Assembly: GCA_964448105.1 (NCBI GenBank)
Contig: CAYUVK010000008.1
Location: 1 to 64,000 of the forward strand
Origin: CAVQBP01 sp964448105
GTDB lineage: Bacteria > Bacteroidota > Ignavibacteria > Ignavibacteriales > Ignavibacteriaceae
Reading direction: 5' to 3'
DNA length: 64,000 nucleotides
Shown: positions 31,609 through 40,824 of the stretch, piece by piece
Layout: each line of letters begins with the position of its first letter
Numbering within the stretch: position 1 is the first letter of the stretch
Notes under the pieces: model-generated
Database searches by the model: none
What the model was told of the DNA's origin: nothing
Seen by the model: the letters and a program-made list of their open reading frames with translations, nothing else
Program-made: the position numbers and the translations under genes

Positions 31609-34569
31609 ATGGATAATAAAATTACTTTATTTATCACATTTTTCTTTTTGATTCTTGGAATAATTAGTTCAGATTTGCCTGCCGCACCAAAAGCAATTAT
31701 TATAGGAACTGTGAAAGATGCAAAATCAGGGGAAGCTCTTTGGGGAGCAAATATAATTATTATCGGAACAAGTTTTGGCAGTTCTACAGATTTAAACGGC
31801 AAATATAGAATTACTAATGTACCATTTGGATCATATACATTGCGTGCAACATATATCGGATATAAACAGCAGGATGTACCTTTAGAGATAACATCTGAGA
31901 ATACTATTGAAATAAATTTTGCAATGGAATCGGATGTCATCAAAGGAGAGGCTGTGGTTGTTACTTCACAGCGTCAAGGGCAGATGGCAGCAATAAATCA
32001 GCAAATAAATTCTGATGCTATAACCAATATAGTATCATCCGATAAAATTCAGGAGCTACCCGAAGCAAATGCTGCAGAAGCTGTAGGAAGACTACCCGGT
32101 GTTTCATTATTGAGAGAAGGTGGAGAGGGAAATAAGGTAGTAATACGTGGTTTAGCTCCTAAATATAATAAGATACAGATCGACGGTGTTGATCTTGCGG
32201 CAACAGACCCCGACAATAGAAGTACAGACCTTAGTATGATATCTCCCTATATGCTAGGTGGTATAGAAGTAACAAAATCTGCATTGGCTGACCAAGAAGC
32301 CGATCAATTAGGTGGTACGGTTAATTTTTTAACTAAAGGAGCTCCGTATGCCGAACCTTCATATAGCTTGATTGCTGAGGGAGGATATAATGGATTAAGA
32401 AATGAATACCAGGATTACAGATTAGTTGGTCAAACAAGCCGGAGAGTATTTAATGATTTACTCGGAATTTCATTAAACGTAGATGTTGAAAAGAGGAACA
32501 GAAGTTCCAATACTGTAAGTGCTGGCTATTATTTTCTTCGAGAAGATTATTTAGCGGTAGTCAATTCGTTAAATATTGAAGACATAAGCAGAACATTAAA
32601 CCGTTATGGAGGTTCATTAGTACTTGATTATAAAACTCCTTCAACAAGCATCTTAATGAGTAATATGATTAGCAGGATAAACCATAAAACAATATCCCGA
32701 TACGAAAACAGTAATGGTTTATTTACCAGTGAAACTAGTAGAAGTCAACGCATAAATGATGCTGATGCCAATACTACTGTGTTAATGGATCAGATAAGAT
32801 TGGAGCATTCAATTGGAAATTTTAATATTCAAACCGGTCTGAGTTATTCCTATTCAAAAGATCAAACACCTCGGGAACTTAGCTTCGGAGGTTTAGAAGC
32901 TACACCGCTTGCGAGACCAGTTTCAAAAACTGCTACACCTGAACAAATTCCAAGTTTTATGAAGAATGATACATCTGCAATTTATCTTGGTCCATTTAAC
33001 GATTCTAATGTATTAACTAAAGAAGAAGAATTTGCCGCCCACTTAGATCTGAATTGGAGCTATGGATTATCTGATGCAGTTAATATAAAATTAAAGACTG
33101 GTGGCGAATTTAAACACAAAGATAGGAATTATAACTATAATACATTATACCTGAATATTTTTTCAGATCCCAGCGGTATTGTTACAAATGCACTTTTAAC
33201 TAAATATCCATACATGAAACAATACTATATATCCGGTAAATTTCCTTATCTACCTTTTATTGATAATGGCTATAATCCCGGCGATTTTCTCAAAGGTGAA
33301 TTTAATATTGAAAGGGTTCCTAATTTAGGCTTGGGCGAAGATGTTATAAATTATTTGGAAAGTTATCTTGGTATTGATTATGCCGGTTCAACAACGCCTC
33401 AAAAGTTTACCCCAAATTTTCATACCAGCAGAATGAATGATTATAACGGGCAGGAAGAATATTCTGCTGGGTATCTTATGCCGACAATTACAATAGGTAA
33501 AGAGATTACTTTTATACCTGGAGTTAGATATGAACATGAAGAAACCAGGTATAACGGGATAAGAGGAAATGAAAATCTTCAAATTGCGGTAGGTAAGGGT
33601 TATGTTTATTATGATACGACTGTCACCAGAAAAAATGATTTTGTCCTTCCTATGATTCACCTTAAATATAAACCGGTTGATTGGTTTGACGTTCGTTTAA
33701 GCTATACACAAACATTAGCCCGCCCGGATTATAATGAATTCCTTCCCTCATGGAATATATATATGGATGGTATTGATTACAGCAACCCGAATCTGAAATC
33801 CGCAAAATCTGAAAATTATGATCTTTATTTCTCATTTTATGGAAATAAGATCGGTTTATTTACTATAGGTTTATTTTCGAAAAAAATCAAAGACTTGGTT
33901 TTCTCACAAAGTGAAATAATAATCAGTGATTCAATGGCAGTTGAAAAATACGGGCTATTGCAGAGTTTGACCGGACAGGATCCGATTAGATTTGTAGGTA
34001 AACCGATTGCGAGTTACATCAACAATCCCAATGATGTAAATGTTAGAGGTATAGAAGTTGAGTGGCAATCAAATTTATGGTATTTACCAGGTTTTCTAAA
34101 GAATATTGTCTTTGATATCAACTATACATACACATATTCTAATACCAAATATCCCAGGACCGTACCTATTATACAAATAGTTCCCTCACCTTTCGGAAAC
34201 AGGGAAAAGGTAGTCGGAAATAGAGATTCATCTTATTCTGCTCCATTATTATTTCAGCCTGACAACATTTTAAACATTACACTCGGATATGACTACGAGG
34301 GATTTTCAATACGAACCTCTATGCAATATAAATCGCAAATCTTTTCACAAAACGACTGGCGTCCGGAATTGAGAGGTTTTACTAGCGGCTTTTCACTTTT
34401 TGATCTAGCAGTTTCACAAAAATTGCCAATTGAAGGTCTGCAGATTTACGGCAATTTGAACAATATTTCTAAAGTAATAGAAAGCGATTACAATGTTGGT
34501 ACCGGATATATGACAAATAAAGAATATTATGGAATGAGCGGCAGCTTAGGATTTAAATATGAATTTTAA
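31609..34569 (+). CDS. TonB-dependent receptor with carboxypeptidase-regulatory domain
   Basis: A 986-residue outer-membrane importer. Signal peptide to about 25; a CarboxypepD_reg-like domain (IIGTVKDAKSGEALWGANII, to about 108); the plug (about 120-240: LPEANAAEAVGRLPGVSLLR, VVIRGLAPKYNKIQIDG, YMLGGIEVTKSALADQEADQ); and the 22-strand barrel ending GSLGFKYEF with a terminal Phe. The plug phrases are those of the TIGR01782 (Xanthomonas/Caulobacter) group, not SusC, and no SusD follows. AAGGAG lies eight bases before ATG. It probably takes up oligosaccharides made by the surface enzymes of this locus, under LacI control. Confidence 0.93.
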   Translation: MDNKITLFITFFFLILGIISSDLPAAPKAIIIGTVKDAKSGEALWGANIIIIGTSFGSSTDLNGKYRITNVPFGSYTLRATYIGYKQQDVPLEITSENTIEINFAMESDVIKGEAVVVTSQRQGQMAAINQQINSDAITNIVSSDKIQELPEANAAEAVGRLPGVSLLREGGEGNKVVIRGLAPKYNKIQIDGVDLAATDPDNRSTDLSMISPYMLGGIEVTKSALADQEADQLGGTVNFLTKGAPYAEPSYSLIAEGGYNGLRNEYQDYRLVGQTSRRVFNDLLGISLNVDVEKRNRSSNTVSAGYYFLREDYLAVVNSLNIEDISRTLNRYGGSLVLDYKTPSTSILMSNMISRINHKTISRYENSNGLFTSETSRSQRINDADANTTVLMDQIRLEHSIGNFNIQTGLSYSYSKDQTPRELSFGGLEATPLARPVSKTATPEQIPSFMKNDTSAIYLGPFNDSNVLTKEEEFAAHLDLNWSYGLSDAVNIKLKTGGEFKHKDRNYNYNTLYLNIFSDPSGIVTNALLTKYPYMKQYYISGKFPYLPFIDNGYNPGDFLKGEFNIERVPNLGLGEDVINYLESYLGIDYAGSTTPQKFTPNFHTSRMNDYNGQEEYSAGYLMPTITIGKEITFIPGVRYEHEETRYNGIRGNENLQIAVGKGYVYYDTTVTRKNDFVLPMIHLKYKPVDWFDVRLSYTQTLARPDYNEFLPSWNIYMDGIDYSNPNLKSAKSENYDLYFSFYGNKIGLFTIGLFSKKIKDLVFSQSEIIISDSMAVEKYGLLQSLTGQDPIRFVGKPIASYINNPNDVNVRGIEVEWQSNLWYLPGFLKNIVFDINYTYTYSNTKYPRTVPIIQIVPSPFGNREKVVGNRDSSYSAPLLFQPDNILNITLGYDYEGFSIRTSMQYKSQIFSQNDWRPELRGFTSGFSLFDLAVSQKLPIEGLQIYGNLNNISKVIESDYNVGTGYMTNKEYYGMSGSLGFKYEF

Positions 34570-34653
34570 TTTCAAATGAATATTACAGGATTAAATAATT
34601 AATGCTAATTAATTAAAATGTACAATTCATTAAACTTAAATGGAGGTAGCAAG

Positions 34654-36342
34654 ATGAAAAAAGTACTACTATCACTAATTTTGACTTTTACCTTTAGTGG
34701 TCTGGTAATTTGTCAAAGTGTTATGGATGTTCCTGCAAATGATGCGGATGGGAACCCGATTATTAATGCATTGATTAAATATGTTGTTGTAGATACAAAC
34801 GAGGCAGGTCAGCAAAAACACGATATTTATAAGTTAGAAAGGGGCAAGACTTATTTCTATAATCAAGGTGCCGTCTTTAATAATCCAATTACTCTTATAG
34901 CAGATGAACCGGGAACTACAGATGAGACAAAACCTCCAAAATTTCTAGTTACGAAAGATGATGCGGGAGAGGTTCCTGAAGAACCTGTTATATATGCTTT
35001 TGCAAATGTAACATGTAAAAATATTGCCATGAGTACAATAACTGTTGATGGTGAATATTCATGGGGAAATGCAATCGTTTTGCAGAAAGATAATCTTAGA
35101 ATAGAATGTGACAATTGCTATTTTGAACTTATCGGCTGGGGAATGATTGAGGCAGACGGGATAGAGCATACAACATTAATTTTTAATAGATGTGAAGTTA
35201 GAAATGGTTCACCTTTTGGTGGAGACGAATGGGTCCCATTTTTCTTTGAAGGTAGTGCAGGCAGTGCAGATACATGTATAGCAAGAAACAATACTTTTTT
35301 TGGTATTCAAGGTTCCGTCTTAAATATTGAACCACTCACACCGTGGAAATACATTTTATTCGACCATAATACTATGGTCAACATAGTACAAAATTTTACA
35401 ACCGACGTAGCAGCTCATCTTAATTCTACATTTACAAATAATATTTTTTATAACGTTGGCTGTTATGGTTCAAGATTAGAAGATATAATGAGCGGTGGTG
35501 GTGATCATGTGCAGGCTGGAGTTATACAAGTTGATACTCTTCCATCTAATTTACCGGGATCGCAGTTACCTCATATTTTGGATGAAAAAGATAGAATTTT
35601 AGTGGTAAAAAATAATGTCTATTTCTGGTCCCAAGGTGTACATGATTACTGGACAGCATATGCTGATTCTATTGTAAGAATTCCCTGGCTGAGTTCCCGG
35701 GCTCTGCAAATGTTTGGTGATAAAACAAATTATCCAAACTTTGTTAATGAAAATAATGTAGAAGCAGATCCCGGATTTGTAAATTTTGGCGGTACCAGTG
35801 ATATGATTGCTCAAATGTACAATGACAGGGATAACGGTACATTTGGTTTCTGGGGTTGGGATCCTGATTCTTCTTTATTCCCCGATAACCCTGATTGGAA
35901 TGTACAGCATTGGGCATATCTGCAATGGCCATTACCCGAAGATTTCTCATATTCTGCAAGTTTTACCTCAACAGATGGTTATCATGTAGGAAGTTTACAA
36001 TGGTATCCTGATGAATTGCAACAATATGAGGCCGGACTTACCGGTGTTGAAACTACTAACAACAGTAATATGCCAAAAGAATTTTCATTAAAACAAAATT
36101 ATCCTAATCCTTTTAATCCTTCTACGAAAGTTAATTTTAATTTAGTTAAAACAGGTGAAGTTAATTTAAGTGTATATAATATGTTAGGACAAAAGGTAAA
36201 GACCATTATTAATAATCAGGTTATGTCTTCCGGTGCCCATGATTTTAATTTAAATATGGCTGAACAAGCAAGTGGAATTTATTTCCTTGTTCTTAAACAA
36301 GATGCTAATGTTAAAGTTATAAAAATGACTCTCATGAAATAA
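34654..36342 (+). CDS. Secreted beta-helix-like protein with type IX sorting domain
   Basis: A 562-residue protein, start chosen at ATG 34654 with GGAGG at 34642-34646; it opens with a signal peptide (KKVLLSLILTFTFSGLVIC). The body reads as short repeated turns with Asn/Cys ladders (NITFKN-like lines such as TTLIFNRCEVRNGSPFGGDE, CIARNNTFFGIQGSVLNIEP, YILFDHNTMVNIVQNF), a right-handed beta-helix like those of polysaccharide lyases, DUF4957 or DUF5123 proteins. The last 80 residues (FSLKQNYPNPFNPSTKVNF, SGIYFLVLK) are a type IX secretion signal, so it is surface-bound or released. It takes the place that SusD holds in other systems. No catalytic set is recognised. Confidence 0.8.
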   Translation: MKKVLLSLILTFTFSGLVICQSVMDVPANDADGNPIINALIKYVVVDTNEAGQQKHDIYKLERGKTYFYNQGAVFNNPITLIADEPGTTDETKPPKFLVTKDDAGEVPEEPVIYAFANVTCKNIAMSTITVDGEYSWGNAIVLQKDNLRIECDNCYFELIGWGMIEADGIEHTTLIFNRCEVRNGSPFGGDEWVPFFFEGSAGSADTCIARNNTFFGIQGSVLNIEPLTPWKYILFDHNTMVNIVQNFTTDVAAHLNSTFTNNIFYNVGCYGSRLEDIMSGGGDHVQAGVIQVDTLPSNLPGSQLPHILDEKDRILVVKNNVYFWSQGVHDYWTAYADSIVRIPWLSSRALQMFGDKTNYPNFVNENNVEADPGFVNFGGTSDMIAQMYNDRDNGTFGFWGWDPDSSLFPDNPDWNVQHWAYLQWPLPEDFSYSASFTSTDGYHVGSLQWYPDELQQYEAGLTGVETTNNSNMPKEFSLKQNYPNPFNPSTKVNFNLVKTGEVNLSVYNMLGQKVKTIINNQVMSSGAHDFNLNMAEQASGIYFLVLKQDANVKVIKMTLMK

Positions 36343-36379
36343 TTTTTTTCAGCGTAATATTTATTTAAGCTTAATCTCA

Positions 36380-36406
36380 CCCCCTCTCCTTAGTGAGGAG
36401 AGGGGG
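36380..36406. repeat. GC-rich REP-like hairpin
   Basis: The 325-base gap 36343-36667 has no gene. It contains CCCCCTCTCCT (36380-36390) and AGGAGAGGGGG (36396-36406), an exact 11-base stem with a five-base loop, flanked by CTCA and AGTGTGGGG. Elements of this wording are scattered in many genomes. It stands 37 bases after the secreted protein gene and could stabilise or end that transcript, though no T-run follows. The remaining 260 bases are A/T-rich with short AGAAC/GAACAT words and nothing else seen. Confidence 0.6.
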
Positions 36407-36667
36407 AGTGTGGGGTAATTTCAACCATAGTATTTTTTATTGTTCTGATTTTCATTTCTGATTCAAGAACTTCGCAATTCTTTGGCTGAAAAATTCAAAT
36501 AACTAGAACTCAGAATACAGAACATTAGAACATTTGAATGTAAAACAATAATCCGGGAGATTTCTTCTTAAATACTGGATAGAGGTAATTCAAATATTGT
36601 GATTTATTGAATAGAGAAAAATTGTGTTAGAGATTTCATTTTAAAAATAAAATAGGCCTTTAAAATA

Positions 36668-37564
36668 ATGAAGAAAAATTATCCTTTTATATTTTTTATG
36701 ATATTTATACTTACCACAACAAACTTACTAACATCAAAAGTAAATGCTCAAACGAAACTTTTAATACGCTGCGATGATATTGGAATGTGTCACACAGTTA
36801 ATATGGCAGTTAAAAAATTAATTGAAACTGGAATACCATTTTCTACCTCGGTAATGTTTACTTGCCCGTGGTATAAAGAAGCAGTAGAGATTTTAAAGGA
36901 CAATCCTCAAATTTCTGTAGGTATTCATTTAGTTTTGAATTCGGAATGGAAAAATTATAAATGGGGACCGGTAGCAGGAAGATCTGCGGTCCCAAGCCTT
37001 GTAGACAGCGACGGCTATTTTTATGAATCCGAAGAAGATTTTGCCAAATGCGGTTATAATTTAAAGGAAGTTGAAACTGAACTGAGAGCTCAGATTGAAA
37101 GAGCAATTAATTCCGGTCTGCGAATTGATTACCTAGATGCTCACATGACTACTGCTGTTTCAACACCCGAATTAAAAGCTATAGTTGAAAAACTTGACAA
37201 AGAATATCATTTGGGAATATCAAGGTACTTTAATGAAAATTATCATACTCTTTGGGATACTCCTCCTGAAAAAAAATTCAGCCGTTTAATGGAAATTATT
37301 AATAATCTCAAGAAGGATGAAATAAACCTTGTGGTGATTCACCTCGGTATGGAAACCGGTGAAATGAGTGCTCTTGTTGATATGAACAATCCTGACGATC
37401 CATACCGTGTAAGTCAACATAGGCAAGGGGAGTTAAATGCTCTATGCTCTCATACTTTTGAAGATGCTGTCTTAAAAAACAATGTTAGGCTGATAACATA
37501 TAGGGAATTAATTTCTGAAGCTGGATTAGAGTCAATGAAGCGACCGGAGAATCTGGAGTATTAG
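36668..37564 (+). CDS. Exported ChbG/YdjC-type carbohydrate deacetylase
   Basis: A 298-residue member of the ChbG/HpnK (YdjC) family. In E. coli, ChbG removes one acetyl group from chitobiose or chitotriose in the cytoplasm; this copy has a signal peptide (YPFIFFMIFILTTTNLLTSK, to about 28), so it acts in the periplasm or outside. Metal and catalytic residues: RCDDIGMCHTVN (Asp36, Asp37), GIHLVLNSEW (metal His) and DYLDAHMTTA (metal His). The stretch MNNPDDPYRVSQHRQGELNA is also typical. It lies between the TonB/T9SS genes and the membrane acetyltransferase. Confidence 0.85.
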   Translation: MKKNYPFIFFMIFILTTTNLLTSKVNAQTKLLIRCDDIGMCHTVNMAVKKLIETGIPFSTSVMFTCPWYKEAVEILKDNPQISVGIHLVLNSEWKNYKWGPVAGRSAVPSLVDSDGYFYESEEDFAKCGYNLKEVETELRAQIERAINSGLRIDYLDAHMTTAVSTPELKAIVEKLDKEYHLGISRYFNENYHTLWDTPPEKKFSRLMEIINNLKKDEINLVVIHLGMETGEMSALVDMNNPDDPYRVSQHRQGELNALCSHTFEDAVLKNNVRLITYRELISEAGLESMKRPENLEY

Positions 37565-37670
37565 ATTATATAACCGGAAGAGATTCTATTCAAACAAGAG
37601 CAGTTGCTCAAATAAAATATAACTTGTGGGAAACAGCACTTTAATAGAAGCTGAAATTATCAGATCAAAT

Positions 37671-38906
37671 ATGGATATTCAAAAAATAAAAACAGGTAGA
37701 ATCAAATCGATAGATATTGTCCGGGGATTTACAATCATGGTAATGATTTTTGTTAATGATCTTGCAGGTGTTGTAAATGTTCCTGCGTGGATGAAGCACG
37801 CTCCTACAATGCATGACGGTATGACCTTTGTCGATTGGGTTTTCCCTGGCTTTTTATTTATTGTGGGTATGTCTATTCCTTTTTCCATTGGTCGTAGAAT
37901 AGAAAAGGGTGAAAGTCAACTTTCCATTTGGAAACATATATTAATACGTGTCACTGGGCTTCTTTTGCTTGGGGTCTATATGGTAAATGGAGATCGCATT
38001 TCGGATCAGGGGATTCTTAATCCTCATTTATGGATAATTCTGATGTATGTATTTGTCATAATTATCTGGAATAGAAACAATAATCCCGATTATTTTTTAT
38101 CAAGGAAATGGATAAAATATATTGCTGCCGGTGGACTAATTATATTATTTTTCTTATTCAAAGGAGAACATCAAACCGCATTAATTCAAATGCGCCCATA
38201 CTGGTGGGGTATTCTCGGACTTATTGGATGGGGATATCTTGGTGCATGTCTGTTTTATATACCCCTTAGGAAAAACCAGGTTGGATTATTAGGCGGTGTG
38301 GTTTTACTCTATTGCTTTTATATGGCTGTTGAAGCCGGTTTACTGGATAATTTTCCTTTCATTGAAAATTTTATGAATGTCAGTTATACATTGGGTTCAC
38401 ATACGGCTATTATCCTTACAGGTGCTATACTTGGAAATCAGCTTCGCGAAAATCTTAAGAATCTTGTTCATACAAAAATTCTGAAATGGGCATTCGGACT
38501 CAGTATTTTTTTGCTAATTGCCGGGTTGTTTCTACATCAATTAAATAAATTTGACAAAATGTTTATTATTAGTAAAAACCTTGGAACTGTACCATGGTGT
38601 TTGCTCAGTTCAACCTTCACTATATGGATATGGATAGCTGTCTATTGGCTTGTTGATATGAAAAATTTTAGCTCTTGGTTTAAGATAATAGAGCCTGCCG
38701 GTAAAAATCCATTGTTCGCATACATCCTAGCACCACTTGTCGTTGAACTTTTTGCACTTTCTGCTTTAGCATTTAACGGGTTTGATATTTATTCATGGTT
38801 CGGGGAATCATTCATTACCGGTCTTTTACGTGCGGTTTTTATTGCTTTTTCAATGACGTGGCTCGCAGGTTATTTAAGTGAGAAGGGATTGCGATTAAGG
38901 TTATAA
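37671..38906 (+). CDS. HGSNAT/NagX-type membrane acyltransferase (DUF5009, COG4299)
   Basis: A polytopic inner-membrane protein of about 11 helices. It opens RIKSIDIVRGFTIMVMIFVND, then WMKHAPTMHDG and MTFVDWVFPGFLFIVGMSIP, the signature of COG4299. In human HGSNAT the equivalent loop carries the histidine that takes acetyl from cytosolic acetyl-CoA and passes it to terminal glucosamine on the other side of the membrane; here His43 or His48 would be the candidate. NagX genes of Shewanella-type GlcNAc clusters belong to the same COG. Start: ATG at 37671 is preferred by family; a GTG at 37626 would add 15 residues; neither has a good ribosome site. Confidence 0.8.
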   Translation: MDIQKIKTGRIKSIDIVRGFTIMVMIFVNDLAGVVNVPAWMKHAPTMHDGMTFVDWVFPGFLFIVGMSIPFSIGRRIEKGESQLSIWKHILIRVTGLLLLGVYMVNGDRISDQGILNPHLWIILMYVFVIIIWNRNNNPDYFLSRKWIKYIAAGGLIILFFLFKGEHQTALIQMRPYWWGILGLIGWGYLGACLFYIPLRKNQVGLLGGVVLLYCFYMAVEAGLLDNFPFIENFMNVSYTLGSHTAIILTGAILGNQLRENLKNLVHTKILKWAFGLSIFLLIAGLFLHQLNKFDKMFIISKNLGTVPWCLLSSTFTIWIWIAVYWLVDMKNFSSWFKIIEPAGKNPLFAYILAPLVVELFALSALAFNGFDIYSWFGESFITGLLRAVFIAFSMTWLAGYLSEKGLRLRL

Positions 38907-38947
38907 CAAATTAAAGTGCTGATAATTACTGAGTAAAGGTAATTTAA

Positions 38948-40780
38948 ATGAAAAATATCCTGTTAATACTTTGCTTAACTTTTTCTGTTTCCCAAATTTT
39001 CGGACAGAAAATAAAAATTTTAACAAATCATTTAGGCTATGAATTGGAAGGTTCTAAAAAAGCTGTTATTGAAGCATATCAAGCTGATGAAATTAAAAAT
39101 TGTTATATAAGATTTTACAATGATGATAAAAAAGCAGCTACAGTAAAACCAATTGAAGTCGGTAAAATAGACCAGTGGAAAAACTGGTATTTTTGGACAA
39201 TCAATTTTTCTTCAATGAACCAGGAAGGGAAATTTTATATCGAATGTGAAACCGAAAGGGGAGTGGTACATTCATTTCCATTCTTGATACAAAAAAATAT
39301 TCTTGAAAGGCATACCATTTCAGATATTGTTTCTTATTTTAAAGAGCAACGGTGTGTTGGGCAAAATGAAAAAGCCGACAGGAAAATGACTTTTGCTGAA
39401 GGAAGAAAAGATACTATCGATGTTCATGGCGGCTGGCAGGACGCGACAGGTGATTACGGGAAACATTTATCACATTTATCATTCACATCTTTTTTTGTTC
39501 CGCAGCAAATTCAGATGGTAATTTATAGTTTATGCAAAAGCTATGAAATGTTGAATAAAAGGAATGACGATAATTTTACTCAGTTCAAAAAAAGAATGAT
39601 CGATGAAATTTTGTATGGAGCCGATTACCTTGTTAGAGTAAAGAACCCCAAAGGATCGTTTTATAGGTCTGTTTCAGCGCCAGGTCCAGGTAAAAAACCT
39701 GAAGACCGTCGATTAGCTCCGGCAATGACTGGCTTTAGGATCAAGATGGGAAAAAGTGATACTATTGCTCCTGCTGCTTTAGCTAAAGGTATAAATAAAA
39801 AATTTTTATATGAAGTTTGCTACCGTGAGGGTGGGGGAATTGCAATTGCTTCTTTGGCTATGGCTTCTCAATTAAATGTTTACGGCGATTTTCCTTCTAA
39901 TGTTTATCTTAAATATGCTGAAGATGCATTCCAATATTTGGAATCAAATAATTTATTATTAACTAATGACGGTAAAGAAAATATTATTGATGATTATTGC
40001 GCATTAGCAGCAGCTACGGAGTTATATAAAGCGACAAAAAAAAATATATACAAAAAAGCTGCGGATAAAAGAGCTGTAAGTCTTTTGGATAGATTAGTAT
40101 CATGGAAAAATTATACTAACTATTGGAGAGCCGATGACGGCGACCGTCCCTTTTTCCATGCTTCGGATGAAGGATTTCCTATCGTTTCTTTGATTTACTA
40201 TCTTCATATTTGTGATAATAATACCAGGCAAAAAGTATTAGATGCTGTTAAAAAATCGCTTGAATTTAACCTTTCGATAACTTCCGAAGTGCCAAACGCT
40301 TTTGGATATGCGCGGCAGCTGGTTCAGCATAAAGACGGAAAACGTAACAGCAGCTTTTTCTTTCCGCATGATACCGAAACAGAACCCTGGTGGCAGGGTG
40401 AAGATGCACGTTTAGCATCACTCGCTTGCGCTGCAAGGCTGGCAATTCCTTACTTTAACTCTGATAAAGACTTTACAAAAAAGCTTGAAAATTATGCAAA
40501 TGATCAACTTGACTGGATTCTTGGACTAAATCCTTTTGATGTCTGTATGCTTTATGGTGTAGGGCACAATAATCCTGAATATATGTTTTTCGGAAGCTAT
40601 CAATATACCAATATACCCGGCGGAATTTCCAACGGTATAACTGCAGGGTTAAATAACGAACATGATATTGATTTTGATATCCCTTATTCGGTAACAGGCA
40701 AAGATTATGATTGGCGCTGGACAGAACAATGGCTCCCGCATGATTCATGGTTTTTAATGGCTGTTTCGGCTGGTGACTAA
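38948..40780 (+). CDS. GH9 protein, probable exo-beta-D-glucosaminidase type
   Basis: A 610-residue exported enzyme (signal to about 20). Residues 21-115 form the cellulase N-terminal Ig-like domain (ILTNHLGYELEGSKKAVIEA), followed by the GH9 (alpha/alpha)6 barrel: GGWQDATGDYGKHLSHLSF (161-179) carries the catalytic-base Asp pair and TEQWLPHDSW near the end carries the acid Glu593. The GGWQDATGDYGKH wording differs from cellulases (GGWHDAGDY) and is like the Vibrio/Photobacterium chitin-operon GH9 glucosaminidases. Position between a membrane acetyltransferase and a GH18 chitinase agrees. Linkage specificity is inference. Confidence 0.8.
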   Translation: MKNILLILCLTFSVSQIFGQKIKILTNHLGYELEGSKKAVIEAYQADEIKNCYIRFYNDDKKAATVKPIEVGKIDQWKNWYFWTINFSSMNQEGKFYIECETERGVVHSFPFLIQKNILERHTISDIVSYFKEQRCVGQNEKADRKMTFAEGRKDTIDVHGGWQDATGDYGKHLSHLSFTSFFVPQQIQMVIYSLCKSYEMLNKRNDDNFTQFKKRMIDEILYGADYLVRVKNPKGSFYRSVSAPGPGKKPEDRRLAPAMTGFRIKMGKSDTIAPAALAKGINKKFLYEVCYREGGGIAIASLAMASQLNVYGDFPSNVYLKYAEDAFQYLESNNLLLTNDGKENIIDDYCALAAATELYKATKKNIYKKAADKRAVSLLDRLVSWKNYTNYWRADDGDRPFFHASDEGFPIVSLIYYLHICDNNTRQKVLDAVKKSLEFNLSITSEVPNAFGYARQLVQHKDGKRNSSFFFPHDTETEPWWQGEDARLASLACAARLAIPYFNSDKDFTKKLENYANDQLDWILGLNPFDVCMLYGVGHNNPEYMFFGSYQYTNIPGGISNGITAGLNNEHDIDFDIPYSVTGKDYDWRWTEQWLPHDSWFLMAVSAGD

Positions 40781-40824
40781 ACACAGAATAAATTGATTTT
40801 ATTGGTAAAAAATTTGGAGGTGTT

